Shown: piece by piece, positions 1 through 5,415 of the stretch
How the letters are laid out: each line of letters opens with the position of its first letter
Position numbering within the stretch: position 1 is the stretch's first letter
NCBI GenBank assembly: GCA_043806395.1
Contig: JAZDHC010000278.1
Span: 1-5,415, forward strand
Direction of reading: 5' to 3'
Length of the DNA: 5,415 nt
Source: CG2-30-40-21 sp043806395
Lineage (GTDB): Bacteria > UBA9089 > CG2-30-40-21
Program-made: the position numbers and the translations under genes
The notes under the pieces: model-generated
Database searches by the model: none
Told to the model about the DNA's origin: nothing
The model's input: only the letters and a program-made list of their open reading frames with translations

Positions 1-41
1 TCTTTGTTTGAAAGCTTGCGGTTAGCTGAGAGTGCAAAATT

Positions 42-59
42 CCCCCTTAGAAAAGGGGG
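42..59. repeat. Short C-rich/G-rich hairpin repeat
   Basis: CCCCCTT (42-48) and AAGGGGG (53-59) form a perfect 7-bp stem around a 4-nt AGAA loop. A further TTAGGGGGTTGT follows directly. This pattern (TCCCCCTTA...AAGGGGG.TTAGGGGGTTGT) is, from recall, a dispersed intergenic repeat in many environmental bacterial genomes. It has no T tract, so it is not a standard intrinsic terminator. Copy number in this genome cannot be seen from one window. Confidence 0.6.
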
Positions 60-200
60 TTAGGGGGTTGTATTCTGTAGATGATGTCCCTTGCCCGAAA
101 GAAATCATACGAAAAACGATAAAAGTGAACCGTCCCGGAAAATGGAAAAAGGAAAAGAAAACAGAATACTAACAGTAATTGTAAGCGTTCAGTTATTAGC

Positions 201-224
201 GTAGGGGCAACCCTTGTGGTTGCC
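201..224. repeat. GTAGGGGCAACC...GGTTGCC hairpin repeat
   Basis: GGCAACC (206-212) pairs perfectly with GGTTGCC (218-224) across a 5-nt loop, preceded by GTAGG. The form GTAGGGGC(A/G)ACC...GGT(T/C)GCC is one I recall as a common dispersed intergenic repeat in metagenome-derived genomes. It ends about 40 bases before the kinase start codon, so it may lie in that gene's 5' leader. Function is unknown. Confidence 0.55.
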
Positions 225-265
225 TTCTGGCTCTAAATTATCGTAGAACACTATCGGAGAATCTC

Positions 266-1582
266 ATGAATAATAAAAAAAACCTGATTATTACTATTGA
301 TGGGCCAGCAGGGGTTGGTAAAAGTACTATTTCAAAGGCAATAGCCAATCGGTTGAGGCTTAAACATATTGATTCCGGGGCAATATATCGTGCCATTACC
401 TATCAGGTGTTGAAGGAAAAGGGGGATATTGGCTCGGAGAATGATATTGTTGCCATAGCAAAAAAGATAAAGATTGAATACAAGTCATCGGATAAAATTG
501 TAGTTGATGGGGATGTTGTAACAGAACAGATACGAAGCCATGAGGTAACCAGATCCGTTTCCACTGTGGCTGCATACAAAGGGGTAAGGGATGTAGTTGT
601 TGAAATCCTTCGAGGGCTTACGGCTGATTGTGGTGTAGTTATGGAAGGAAGGGATATTGGAAGTGTGGTTCTGCCAGACGCAGACTTTAAGTTTTATCTT
701 GATGCTACCATTGCGGAAAGGGCACAAAGAAGATACAAGGAGCTGAAAAAAAGGGATAAGGATGCTGAATTGTATAAGATACAATTAGAGATAAAACATA
801 GGGATAAAAAGGATAGTTCCAGAGAAATAGCACCCCTTGTCTTTGAGCCCGGTGCAACTTATATTGATACCAGTGCCTTAACATTAAAAGAGGTATCGTT
901 TCTGATAACAAAAAAGATTAATTCTATCTTAAGAATGGATGGCATGTCATTTTTTAATAGTAGTAATCTGTTTTATTGTAGTGTATGTTTTGTATTAAGA
1001 TTAATTTATGTTAAATATCTCAAGCTTGATGTTCAGGGATTATCTAATATTCCGGCAACCGGTGGCGTATTGTTAGTTTGCAATCATTTAAGCCATTTAG
1101 ATCCTCCAGCAGTGGCTGTTAGCCTGCAAAGACAAGTATTGTTTATTGCCAGATCCACTCTTTTTAAGGTAAATCCATTATTTGGCTGGATATTAGAAAG
1201 ATTAAATGTCTATCCTATTAATCGAGAAGGGATGGATCGTGAGGTATTTAAGAGGGTTATGGCAATTCTGGATGCTGGAAGAATATGCCTTGTCTTTCCT
1301 GAAGGGACCAGAAGCAGAACAGGACAGCTTCAATCAGCAAAACCAGGCATAGGGATGATTATTTCTATGGCAAAAAATAATGGGGTAAAGTTTAGCGTTA
1401 TCCCATGTAAGATAACTGGCTCAGATAAGGCACTTCCTGTTGGAGCAAAATGGATTAAAAAGGAACAGATACAATTGAGTTATGGAAAACCGATAGACTT
1501 ATCGGATTTAATAGAGAAACAGGACAAGCATACTTATCAGGCTATTGCTGGTAGACTTATGGAACATATTGGTGGGGTGTGA
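266..1582 (+). CDS. Fused cytidylate kinase / 1-acyl-glycerol-3-phosphate acyltransferase (CMK-PlsC)
   Basis: Two enzymes in one 438-residue frame. Residues 1 to about 220 are cytidylate kinase, which phosphorylates CMP/dCMP with ATP. They carry the P-loop GPAGVGKST (13-21), DSGAIYRAIT (36-45, usually DTGAMYRALT), EGRDIG (127-132), the lid region RDKKDSSR (179-186) and IDTS (200-203). Residues about 227-438 are a PlsC-type acyltransferase, which adds an acyl chain to lysophosphatidic acid at the membrane. They carry the catalytic NHLSHLD motif (HX4D, H274/D279), the INR block (318-320), FPEGTRS (344-350) and a VIP block (378-380). A hydrophobic stretch at 230-248 fits membrane contact. Each half is about the length of the free-standing enzyme, so neither is truncated. 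GGAGA at 256-260, 5 nt before the ATG, supports this start. Separate adjacent cmk and plsC genes are common in other bacteria; fusion is the unusual point. No single symbol covers the fusion. Confidence 0.95.
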   Translation: MNNKKNLIITIDGPAGVGKSTISKAIANRLRLKHIDSGAIYRAITYQVLKEKGDIGSENDIVAIAKKIKIEYKSSDKIVVDGDVVTEQIRSHEVTRSVSTVAAYKGVRDVVVEILRGLTADCGVVMEGRDIGSVVLPDADFKFYLDATIAERAQRRYKELKKRDKDAELYKIQLEIKHRDKKDSSREIAPLVFEPGATYIDTSALTLKEVSFLITKKINSILRMDGMSFFNSSNLFYCSVCFVLRLIYVKYLKLDVQGLSNIPATGGVLLVCNHLSHLDPPAVAVSLQRQVLFIARSTLFKVNPLFGWILERLNVYPINREGMDREVFKRVMAILDAGRICLVFPEGTRSRTGQLQSAKPGIGMIISMAKNNGVKFSVIPCKITGSDKALPVGAKWIKKEQIQLSYGKPIDLSDLIEKQDKHTYQAIAGRLMEHIGGV

Positions 1583-1682
1583 GGTCGTAAGGTGGGAAGG
1601 TCATAAGGTAGTAAGGTGAAAGATAGATAATCAGTAATCACTTATTACCCTACTACCTTATGACCCTACGCCCCTACTACCC
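1582..1682. repeat. Palindrome built from inverted tandem octamers
   Basis: The left arm (1582-1621) is five head-to-tail 8-mers of form AGGTNNNA: AGGTCGTA, AGGTGGGA, AGGTCATA, AGGTAGTA, AGGTGAAA. The right arm (1643-1682) is five 8-mers whose reverse complements have the form RGGNNNTA in the same order (GGGTAGTA, GGGGCGTA, GGGTCATA, AGGTAGTA, GGGTAATA). The arms match at 30 of 40 positions, with a perfect 15-bp core (1599-1613 with 1651-1665). The element starts at the last base of the upstream TGA stop and ends 3 bases before the ispH ribosome binding site, so it fills the intercistronic gap. A transcript would fold into a long imperfect hairpin. There is no T tract, so I do not call it a terminator; a role in mRNA processing, stability or attenuation is only inference. 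Confidence 0.8.
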
Positions 1683-1700
1683 TGCAAAGGTGGATTCAAA

Positions 1701-2531
1701 ATGGAAATCATATTATCTAAGGAAGCTGGATTCTGTTTTGGGGTTAAGCGAGCATTGAAATTAACATTACAGACCCTTGCCAACGAAAAAGGGAATGTTT
1801 ATACTATGGGTCCGCTTATCCATAACCCACAGGCAGTTGAAGATCTTAAGAGCAAAGGGGTATTAGTTGCTGAGAGCTTGGATGAAATCAGGTCAGGGGT
1901 AGTAGTTCTTCGTTCTCATGGGGTTCCCCCAAAACTTTATCAACAAATATTAGATGCAGAGTTAAAGATAGTAGATGCAGTTTGCCCAAATGTGAAACGA
2001 GTTCAGAAACTTGTCGCTCAATTAAAACAAAATGGATATACGGTGGTGGTTGTTGGAGAAAAAAATCATCCAGAGGTAATGAGTATTCCAGGCATAGTAG
2101 AGGGAGAGACACTTGTAATAGAAAATATTGAACAAGCAGCAGGGTTGCCTTGGGTAAAAAAATTAGGGGTAGTAGCTCAAACAACCCAAACCTGTGAACA
2201 CTTCAGAAAAATAATCAGTGTTTTATTGCATAGAACCTTTGAACTGCGAACCTATCATACCATATGCGAGGCTGTAGAGAAAAGACAGCAGGATTCTCTT
2301 GACATAGCTCAACAAGTAAATATGATGTTGGTCATTGGTGGGAAGAATAGTGCCAATACAAGTCGTCTAACTCAAGTTTGTGCAATGAGTGGATGTGTGA
2401 CCCATCATATTGAAACTGCTGCTGAAATACAATCAGAATGGTTAGAAGGGATAGAAAAAATAGGGATTACAGCAGGTGCCTCTACCCCGCCATGGATAAT
2501 TGATGAGGTAATGGCTGCATTGCTGCTGTAG
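1701..2531 (+). CDS. ispH: 4-hydroxy-3-methylbut-2-enyl diphosphate reductase (IspH/LytB)
   Basis: Last enzyme of the MEP isoprenoid pathway: a cytosolic [4Fe-4S] protein reducing HMBPP to IPP and DMAPP. At 276 residues it is a normal single-domain length. The three cluster cysteines are in place: C12 (GFCFGV), C95 (VCPNV) and C189 (HTIC). Active-site blocks are visible: H41 (PLIHNP), H73 (RSHGV), H123/E125 (NHPEV), AQTTQT (159-164), GGKNSANTSRL (213-223) and TAGASTPPWII (257-267). Two positions depart from the pattern I recall: V192 where the usual ICxAT has Thr, and A218 where the usual NSSN has a second Ser. AAAGGTGG (1686-1693), 7 nt upstream of the ATG, is a good ribosome binding site. 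The gene lies 118 bases after CMK-PlsC; a cmk, plsC, ispH order is familiar from clostridial-type genomes, which supports co-transcription. The identification is firm. Confidence 0.97.
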   Translation: MEIILSKEAGFCFGVKRALKLTLQTLANEKGNVYTMGPLIHNPQAVEDLKSKGVLVAESLDEIRSGVVVLRSHGVPPKLYQQILDAELKIVDAVCPNVKRVQKLVAQLKQNGYTVVVVGEKNHPEVMSIPGIVEGETLVIENIEQAAGLPWVKKLGVVAQTTQTCEHFRKIISVLLHRTFELRTYHTICEAVEKRQQDSLDIAQQVNMMLVIGGKNSANTSRLTQVCAMSGCVTHHIETAAEIQSEWLEGIEKIGITAGASTPPWIIDEVMAALLL

Positions 2532-2635
2532 GTGTTTAGGCTGTAGGCTATTAGACTGTAGGTTAAAGAAGCAGAGATACGGAGTTAACAAACGCAAGTC
2601 TGCATCTTCTCTGAGCCTACAGCCTAATAGCCTAC
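2525..2635. repeat. Palindrome built from inverted 15-bp tandem repeats
   Basis: The left side has units of about 15 bp: GCTGTAGGTGTTTAG (2525-2539), GCTGTAGGCTATTAG (2540-2554) and a partial ACTGTAGGTTAAAG (from 2555). The right side repeats the pattern inverted: 2616-2635 is the reverse complement of 2543-2562 at 19 of 20 positions. The ispH stop codon TAG (2529-2531) lies inside the first unit, so the last ispH codons are part of the repeat. The right arm ends 2 bases before the next gene's ribosome binding site. The intervening segment contains GCAGAGATACGGAG (2571-2584), similar to the octamers at 5326-5349, and CAGAGA/TCTCTG (2572-2577/2608-2613) could extend the fold. The layout matches the 1582-1682 element although the unit sequence and length differ. 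No T tract is present. Function is unknown. Confidence 0.8.
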
Positions 2636-2637
2636 AC

Positions 2638-2645
2638 AAGAGGTG
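2638..2645 (+). promoter_or_regulatory. Ribosome binding site that fixes the lipoprotein start
   Basis: AAGAGGTG lies 6 nt before the ATG at 2652. A possible in-frame GTG start at 2643 overlaps this Shine-Dalgarno sequence itself and would have no upstream site of its own, so the ATG at 2652 is the better start. The resulting N-terminus (MIKK followed by a hydrophobic run) is a typical signal peptide, which agrees. Confidence 0.75.
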
Positions 2646-2651
2646 TTAACC

Positions 2652-3557
2652 ATGATTAAAAAGTGTTTTGTCTTAATTAGTATTTTATTCATATTGTTTA
2701 TTTCCGGATGGCTTACAGGATGTTTTTCCACAGAAAAATCCTTGCCTTCTATATATTATTCTGTAGCTCAAAATATGGGACAATATACGATTAAAGGGAA
2801 ACTTTATTGTTATGAGGGTGATGAGTTACTTAAGCATTTAGACGGTGCTGCTGAAAAATATTCAGCATACAAGATTAAAAGCCTGAGTGTTCAGGAATAC
2901 CAGAATGATTCAGGGATTACGCTGACCATTGAGATTTACAATATGTCAAGCACTCAAGATGCCTTTGGTATATATTCATTGGCTAGAAATCCAGAGGCAA
3001 AGTTTGTGGATCTGGGCAATGAAGGAATAATTACATCATATATGGTAGAGTTTTGGAAGGCAAATTTCTATGTTAAACTTATTCATTCTATCCCGGGTCC
3101 TAAAGATGACTTGATTCAAATAGCAAAAAAGTTAGCTATTAATATCAATAGAAGCTCGAAAGAGCCACAATTGGTACATTTCTTATCTGTTAAGGATTAT
3201 ATCCCAAGAAGTGCAAAATTCTTTCACGAAAAAATATCCTTAGACAATATCTATTTTATCCCTGAAAATTTCATGGAATTAAACAATAAAACCAATGGGG
3301 TAGTGGGATACTACCAGAATGATAAAGAAAGAGCAAAAGCATTTATCATTAAATATCCATCCAAAGATCTGGCAAAGATAGCTTATGAAAGATACTTAAA
3401 ATATCTGAATGTACATCAAAAAGGTGATGCTATGGTTAATATTTCTGATGCTTATATATTTGGTATCTGGGATGGGGTAGATTCCCAGTGGACAAGAAAG
3501 ATTATGAATGAGTTGTCAGATTCATTAGGGGGAAAGGAACAAGACAAACGCATCTAA
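2652..3557 (+). CDS. Predicted lipoprotein, DUF6599-like, function unknown
   Basis: A 301-residue exported protein. Residues 2-4 are IKK, followed by a hydrophobic core (5-20) and a clear lipobox LTGC (21-24). It should therefore be cleaved before C24, lipidated and held at the membrane facing outward. The mature part has the pattern I associate with DUF6599: YEGDELLKHLDGAAEKYSAY (54-73), then a beta-rich segment ending EIYNMSSTQDAFGIYS (94-109), then LGNEGIITSYMVEFWKANFYVKL (121-143). A second half (about 180-290) includes a GYYQND segment (219-224) and an alpha-helical AKIAYERYLKYL stretch (241-252). No catalytic motif, metal site or further membrane segment is evident. It sits 120 bases behind ispH on the same strand and may share its transcript, but that does not establish a role in isoprenoid metabolism. 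The family assignment is from memory of the pattern; lipoprotein status is better supported than the family name. Confidence 0.85.
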   Translation: MIKKCFVLISILFILFISGWLTGCFSTEKSLPSIYYSVAQNMGQYTIKGKLYCYEGDELLKHLDGAAEKYSAYKIKSLSVQEYQNDSGITLTIEIYNMSSTQDAFGIYSLARNPEAKFVDLGNEGIITSYMVEFWKANFYVKLIHSIPGPKDDLIQIAKKLAININRSSKEPQLVHFLSVKDYIPRSAKFFHEKISLDNIYFIPENFMELNNKTNGVVGYYQNDKERAKAFIIKYPSKDLAKIAYERYLKYLNVHQKGDAMVNISDAYIFGIWDGVDSQWTRKIMNELSDSLGGKEQDKRI

Positions 3558-3606
3558 ATTCTTTCCACCTGTGCAAGCGGAATTTGCAAACTATTTTCAC
3601 CCCTTA

Positions 3607-3622
3607 CCCCCGCCAGCGGGGG
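3607..3622. repeat. Short GC-rich hairpin after the lipoprotein gene
   Basis: CCCCCGC (3607-3613) and GCGGGGG (3616-3622) are perfectly complementary; sterically a 6-bp stem with a CCAG loop is more likely. It lies 50 bases past the lipoprotein stop codon. The bases after it (ACAAATTG) are not a T tract, and on the other strand it is also not followed by one, so intrinsic termination is not supported. It is probably another dispersed intergenic repeat. Confidence 0.5.
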
Positions 3623-3670
3623 ACAAATTGCACACCATCTACAATGGCAATCTCTTCCTTTTGCTTATCT

Positions 3671-3699
3671 GTCATTCCTGCGAAGGCAGGAATCCAGAC
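3671..3699. repeat. GTCATTCCTGC-GAAG-GCAGGAATCCAG dispersed repeat
   Basis: ATTCCTGC (3674-3681) and GCAGGAAT (3686-3693) form a perfect 8-bp stem with a GAAG tetraloop, flanked by GTC and CCAGA. From recall, this GTCATTCCTGCGAA.GCAGGAATCCAG sequence is a widely distributed intergenic repeat in many bacterial groups. It lies in the convergent gap between the lipoprotein gene and the - strand cassette. No adjacent transposase is present, so it is at most a non-autonomous or relic element. Confidence 0.65.
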
Positions 3700-3711
3700 C
3701 TATTCGATGAA

Positions 3712-3776
3712 GGAAATAGAGGGGACAGGAAATAGGAAATAGAGGGAAATAGAGGGGACACATCCCATATTTCCCC
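3712..3776. repeat. GGAAATAG direct repeats with a nested REP-like hairpin
   Basis: The 16-mer GGAAATAGAGGGGACA occurs twice exactly (3712-3727 and 3745-3760), with two further GGAAATA copies between them (3728, 3735). The second copy opens a nested palindrome: GGGAAATA (3744-3751) with TATTTCCC (3768-3775), and inside it GGGA (3755-3758) with TCCC (3763-3766) around CACA. The AGAGGGGACACATCCCATATTT type of sequence resembles, from memory, the flanks of IS200/IS605-related REP-associated tyrosine transposase elements. No transposase is encoded here. Confidence 0.6.
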
Positions 3777-3792
3777 ATAATATGAAATGGCT

Positions 3793-4266
3793 TCATTCAA
3801 TTGCCTCCTTTATCCATTTTTTGAACATATTAATTTCATCATCCTTTGTCTTGTTAAGTGCAATCAGAAATCTCTGGAAATTTTCATCACTTCTAAAAGA
3901 GCCCTCATGCAATTCTTTCGGGTTATCTGGAAGGCTGAATTCTTTTGGAGAAAGTTTGTTCCGCATGGCAATTACATAAAGCCAATCTTCAAGTCGTGGG
4001 CAGATCTGGATTAACCTTTTTGTATCGTCATTTTTTCTTTTCAGTAATTTGATTGCTTTTGTAGAGCTGCGTTGGGAATTGTATTCCTTCATCGTTGGAT
4101 GTTGACCTGCCTCGGGATCTTCATCAATAATACCAATAACTGCCTTCTGTTCTTGTTCTACTCTCCCCAGAACCCTTGACCTGCCGAATTCATGCCTTAT
4201 TTGATCTTTATAAAACCCTATTCTATACATCAGGGCAGTATCCCTATAACACTCAGTGATAATCAT
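3793..4266 (-). CDS. Small TOPRIM-like protein, candidate nuclease partner of the ATPase
   Basis: 157 residues, second gene of a two-gene - strand operon. Its ATG overlaps the ATPase stop as ATGA (4263-4266), a sign of translational coupling; a GAGG lies 10 nt upstream inside the ATPase gene. Visible blocks are ECYRD (5-9) straight after an N-terminal strand, a hydrophobic strand ending IIDEDP (46-51), ICPRLEDWLY (88-97) and LPDNPKELH (112-120). The spacing E-x3-D and the later D-x-D (D48, D50) match the acidic TOPRIM motifs of OLD-family nucleases (EGxxD and DxD), although Cys replaces the usual Gly. I recall a family of unnamed proteins sharing ECxxD, DEDP and CPRLEEW, often beside AAA ATPases. 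If the fold is TOPRIM, these residues would bind Mg2+ and cleave nucleic acid. That is inference, and a regulatory or degenerate TOPRIM is possible. The existence of the gene is much surer than its function. Confidence 0.85.
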   Translation of the reverse strand: MIITECYRDTALMYRIGFYKDQIRHEFGRSRVLGRVEQEQKAVIGIIDEDPEAGQHPTMKEYNSQRSSTKAIKLLKRKNDDTKRLIQICPRLEDWLYVIAMRNKLSPKEFSLPDNPKELHEGSFRSDENFQRFLIALNKTKDDEINMFKKWIKEAIE

Positions 4267-5261
4267 TGTTCTTTTTCCTCAATAAAGGAGTTCAGGTTGG
4301 CGAATGGATCATAATTCATTAATTCTGATACCTCATCACTGCTGAGACATTTTACCTTTGTCTGATAATCTTTGAAATATGTGATGAATACATTCACAGA
4401 ATCTTTCTTTGCCTTTTCTAAGATTGAAAGCAAAAGATACGGATTGTGAGTAGCAATGAAATATTGATTGGTCTCATCAAACCCAATTCTTTCACCAAGA
4501 TATTTTGTATAATAGGGAAATGTATGGGCTTCTGGCTCTTCAAATATAAGGGTGGAATCTTTGTTTGATTCCATCGCAATCTCATAGAATATCATTCGTT
4601 GAAGTGTATCTGAGATCAACACATAGGGATAACTAACAACCATATCCTCTATTTGTTTCTGAATCTCAAAGGTTTGCTCCTGGGGCTTAAATACAGGTTT
4701 GAAACCAAAATCCTTAAAAAACCTTGCCGTAGTTTCCCTTAAATTTTTATTTCCCCATATAACGGCAAACATATTGGATCCATATGGTGGTCTAATGAAA
4801 GATGGGTTGCTGTCTGGGAATTTATCCTGTTTTGCAAATTTGTAAAATTTTATAAATGAAAATTCAGAGAGATACGGAAAACTCTGGAGACTCTTAGAGT
4901 AATCCGGGGTGCAGGTAAACTGCCCTTTAATCTGCTTGCCACCTTCAAAGGTTGTAACTCCGAATTGGAAACCAATGGATGCAAGTTTTATCTCTACATC
5001 TATCCTGATCCCATTACTATTTTCAACCACTATCTCAACGGGTTGTTCAATTAAATCATCGTAAAAAAGATTCTGTATCCCCTGAAATCTTACATATTCC
5101 TTAAGACCTGGGCCATAATTACTCCAACTAATCAATCCAAGAGCCTCAAGTATGTTCGATTTACCCACATTTGGTTCACCTATAAACAGATTTACCCTTT
5201 TGCAGTCAATTTCTAACTCCTTTATTGACTTAAAATTCTTTATGGACAACTTCTTAATCAT
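4263..5261 (-). CDS. SMC/OLD-like AAA ATPase (AAA_15/AAA_21 type)
   Basis: 332 residues, first gene of the - strand pair. The N-terminus IKKLSIKNFKSIKELEID (2-19) is the beta-strand start typical of RecF/SMC/OLD-like ABC ATPases. It is followed by Walker A GEPNVGKSN (28-36), a signature-like SDTLQR (217-222), Walker B LIFEEPEAH (238-246; EE where DE is usual) and the switch histidine in IATHNPYLL (269-277). The middle (about 60-200) is mixed and has no long coiled coil, so the protein is compact and not an SMC or Rad50 with arms. There is no nuclease domain after the switch motif; in OLD and Gabija GajA a TOPRIM domain follows there, while here the next gene may supply it. Such ATPases usually dimerise on ATP and gate a partner effector. 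AGAGGAG (5269-5275), 7 nt before the ATG, is a strong ribosome binding site. PARIS AriA and AbiLi/RloA are analogues in layout; orthology is not shown. Confidence 0.93.
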   Translation of the reverse strand: MIKKLSIKNFKSIKELEIDCKRVNLFIGEPNVGKSNILEALGLISWSNYGPGLKEYVRFQGIQNLFYDDLIEQPVEIVVENSNGIRIDVEIKLASIGFQFGVTTFEGGKQIKGQFTCTPDYSKSLQSFPYLSEFSFIKFYKFAKQDKFPDSNPSFIRPPYGSNMFAVIWGNKNLRETTARFFKDFGFKPVFKPQEQTFEIQKQIEDMVVSYPYVLISDTLQRMIFYEIAMESNKDSTLIFEEPEAHTFPYYTKYLGERIGFDETNQYFIATHNPYLLLSILEKAKKDSVNVFITYFKDYQTKVKCLSSDEVSELMNYDPFANLNSFIEEKEQ

Positions 5262-5322
5262 TCAAATACTCCTCTTGTCTCAACAACTCTTAATTGTCGG
5301 TAGGCAGTAATTCTCATTATGA

Positions 5323-5400
5323 ACCGCAGAGACGCAGAGTCGCAGAGAATTTATATGCTTCATTCAGCGTTTCTTCTCTGCGACTCTGCGTCTCTGCGGT
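5323..5400. repeat. 27-bp perfect inverted repeat of GCAGAG octamers
   Basis: Arms 5323-5349 and 5374-5400 are exact reverse complements around a 24-nt spacer. Each arm is ACC-derived plus three 8-mers: GCAGAGAC (5326-5333), GCAGAGTC (5334-5341) and GCAGAGAA (5342-5349). From recall, strings of GCAGAGAC-type repeats are common in intergenic regions of diverse environmental bacteria. The element lies 62 bases upstream of the ATPase start, in the region where its promoter or leader should be, and could form a cruciform or a strong RNA hairpin. The rest of 5262-5415 shows nothing else I can name; no convincing promoter was seen. Confidence 0.85.
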
Positions 5401-5415
5401 GGAAAAATATCAAAA

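Larger units (their letters stand above)
1..265. other. Gene-free leader region made of short repeats
   Basis: I see no credible coding region upstream of the kinase gene. The stretch is a mosaic of short hairpin-forming sequences: a C5/G5 hairpin near 42-59, a segment at 121-136 reading AAAAGTGAACCGTCCC, and a GGCAACC/GGTTGCC hairpin at 206-224. The GTGAACCGTCCC type of sequence resembles, from memory, flanks of REP-associated (RAYT) elements in other bacteria; no transposase gene is present here. I could not pick a convincing -35/-10 pair for the downstream gene. Confidence 0.6.

Overview
The window is a moderately AT-rich bacterial chromosomal segment. Three housekeeping-type genes lie on the + strand: a fused cytidylate kinase/acyltransferase, ispH, and a lipoprotein of the DUF6599 type. 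A two-gene cassette on the - strand converges on them. The MEP-pathway gene ispH and the lipobox show a bacterium. The dense intergenic repeats and the DUF6599-type lipoprotein recall genomes of uncultivated anaerobic lineages (Planctomycetes/Brocadiales, Omnitrophica or Desantisbacteria-like), but the phylum cannot be settled from this window.

Layout. Positions 1-265 hold no gene, only a mosaic of short hairpin repeats. A 438-residue CMK-PlsC fusion (266-1582), ispH (1701-2531) and the lipoprotein gene (2652-3557) follow in one direction with gaps of 118 and 120 bases. Each gap is filled almost exactly by a palindrome whose arms are degenerate short tandem repeats (8-bp unit in the first, 15-bp unit in the second). 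Each palindrome runs from the stop codon of one gene to just before the ribosome binding site of the next. The convergent gap 3558-3792 holds several REP-like hairpins and direct repeats.

The - strand carries an SMC/OLD-like AAA ATPase (4263-5261). It overlaps by ATGA with a 157-residue protein (3793-4266) bearing TOPRIM-like acidic motifs. The order ATPase then TOPRIM, as separate coupled genes, resembles a split OLD nuclease and is analogous to the PARIS (AriA/AriB) and AbiL/RloAB pairs. It is the best candidate in the window for a poorly described anti-phage system. A 27-bp perfect inverted repeat of GCAGAG-type octamers lies just upstream of it (5323-5400).

How the genes relate. CMK makes CDP/dCDP for nucleic acids and for CDP-activated lipid synthesis, PlsC makes phosphatidic acid, and IspH makes IPP and DMAPP. 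The + strand set therefore concerns lipid and isoprenoid precursors, with an envelope lipoprotein of unknown function downstream. The - strand pair appears functionally unrelated and accessory.
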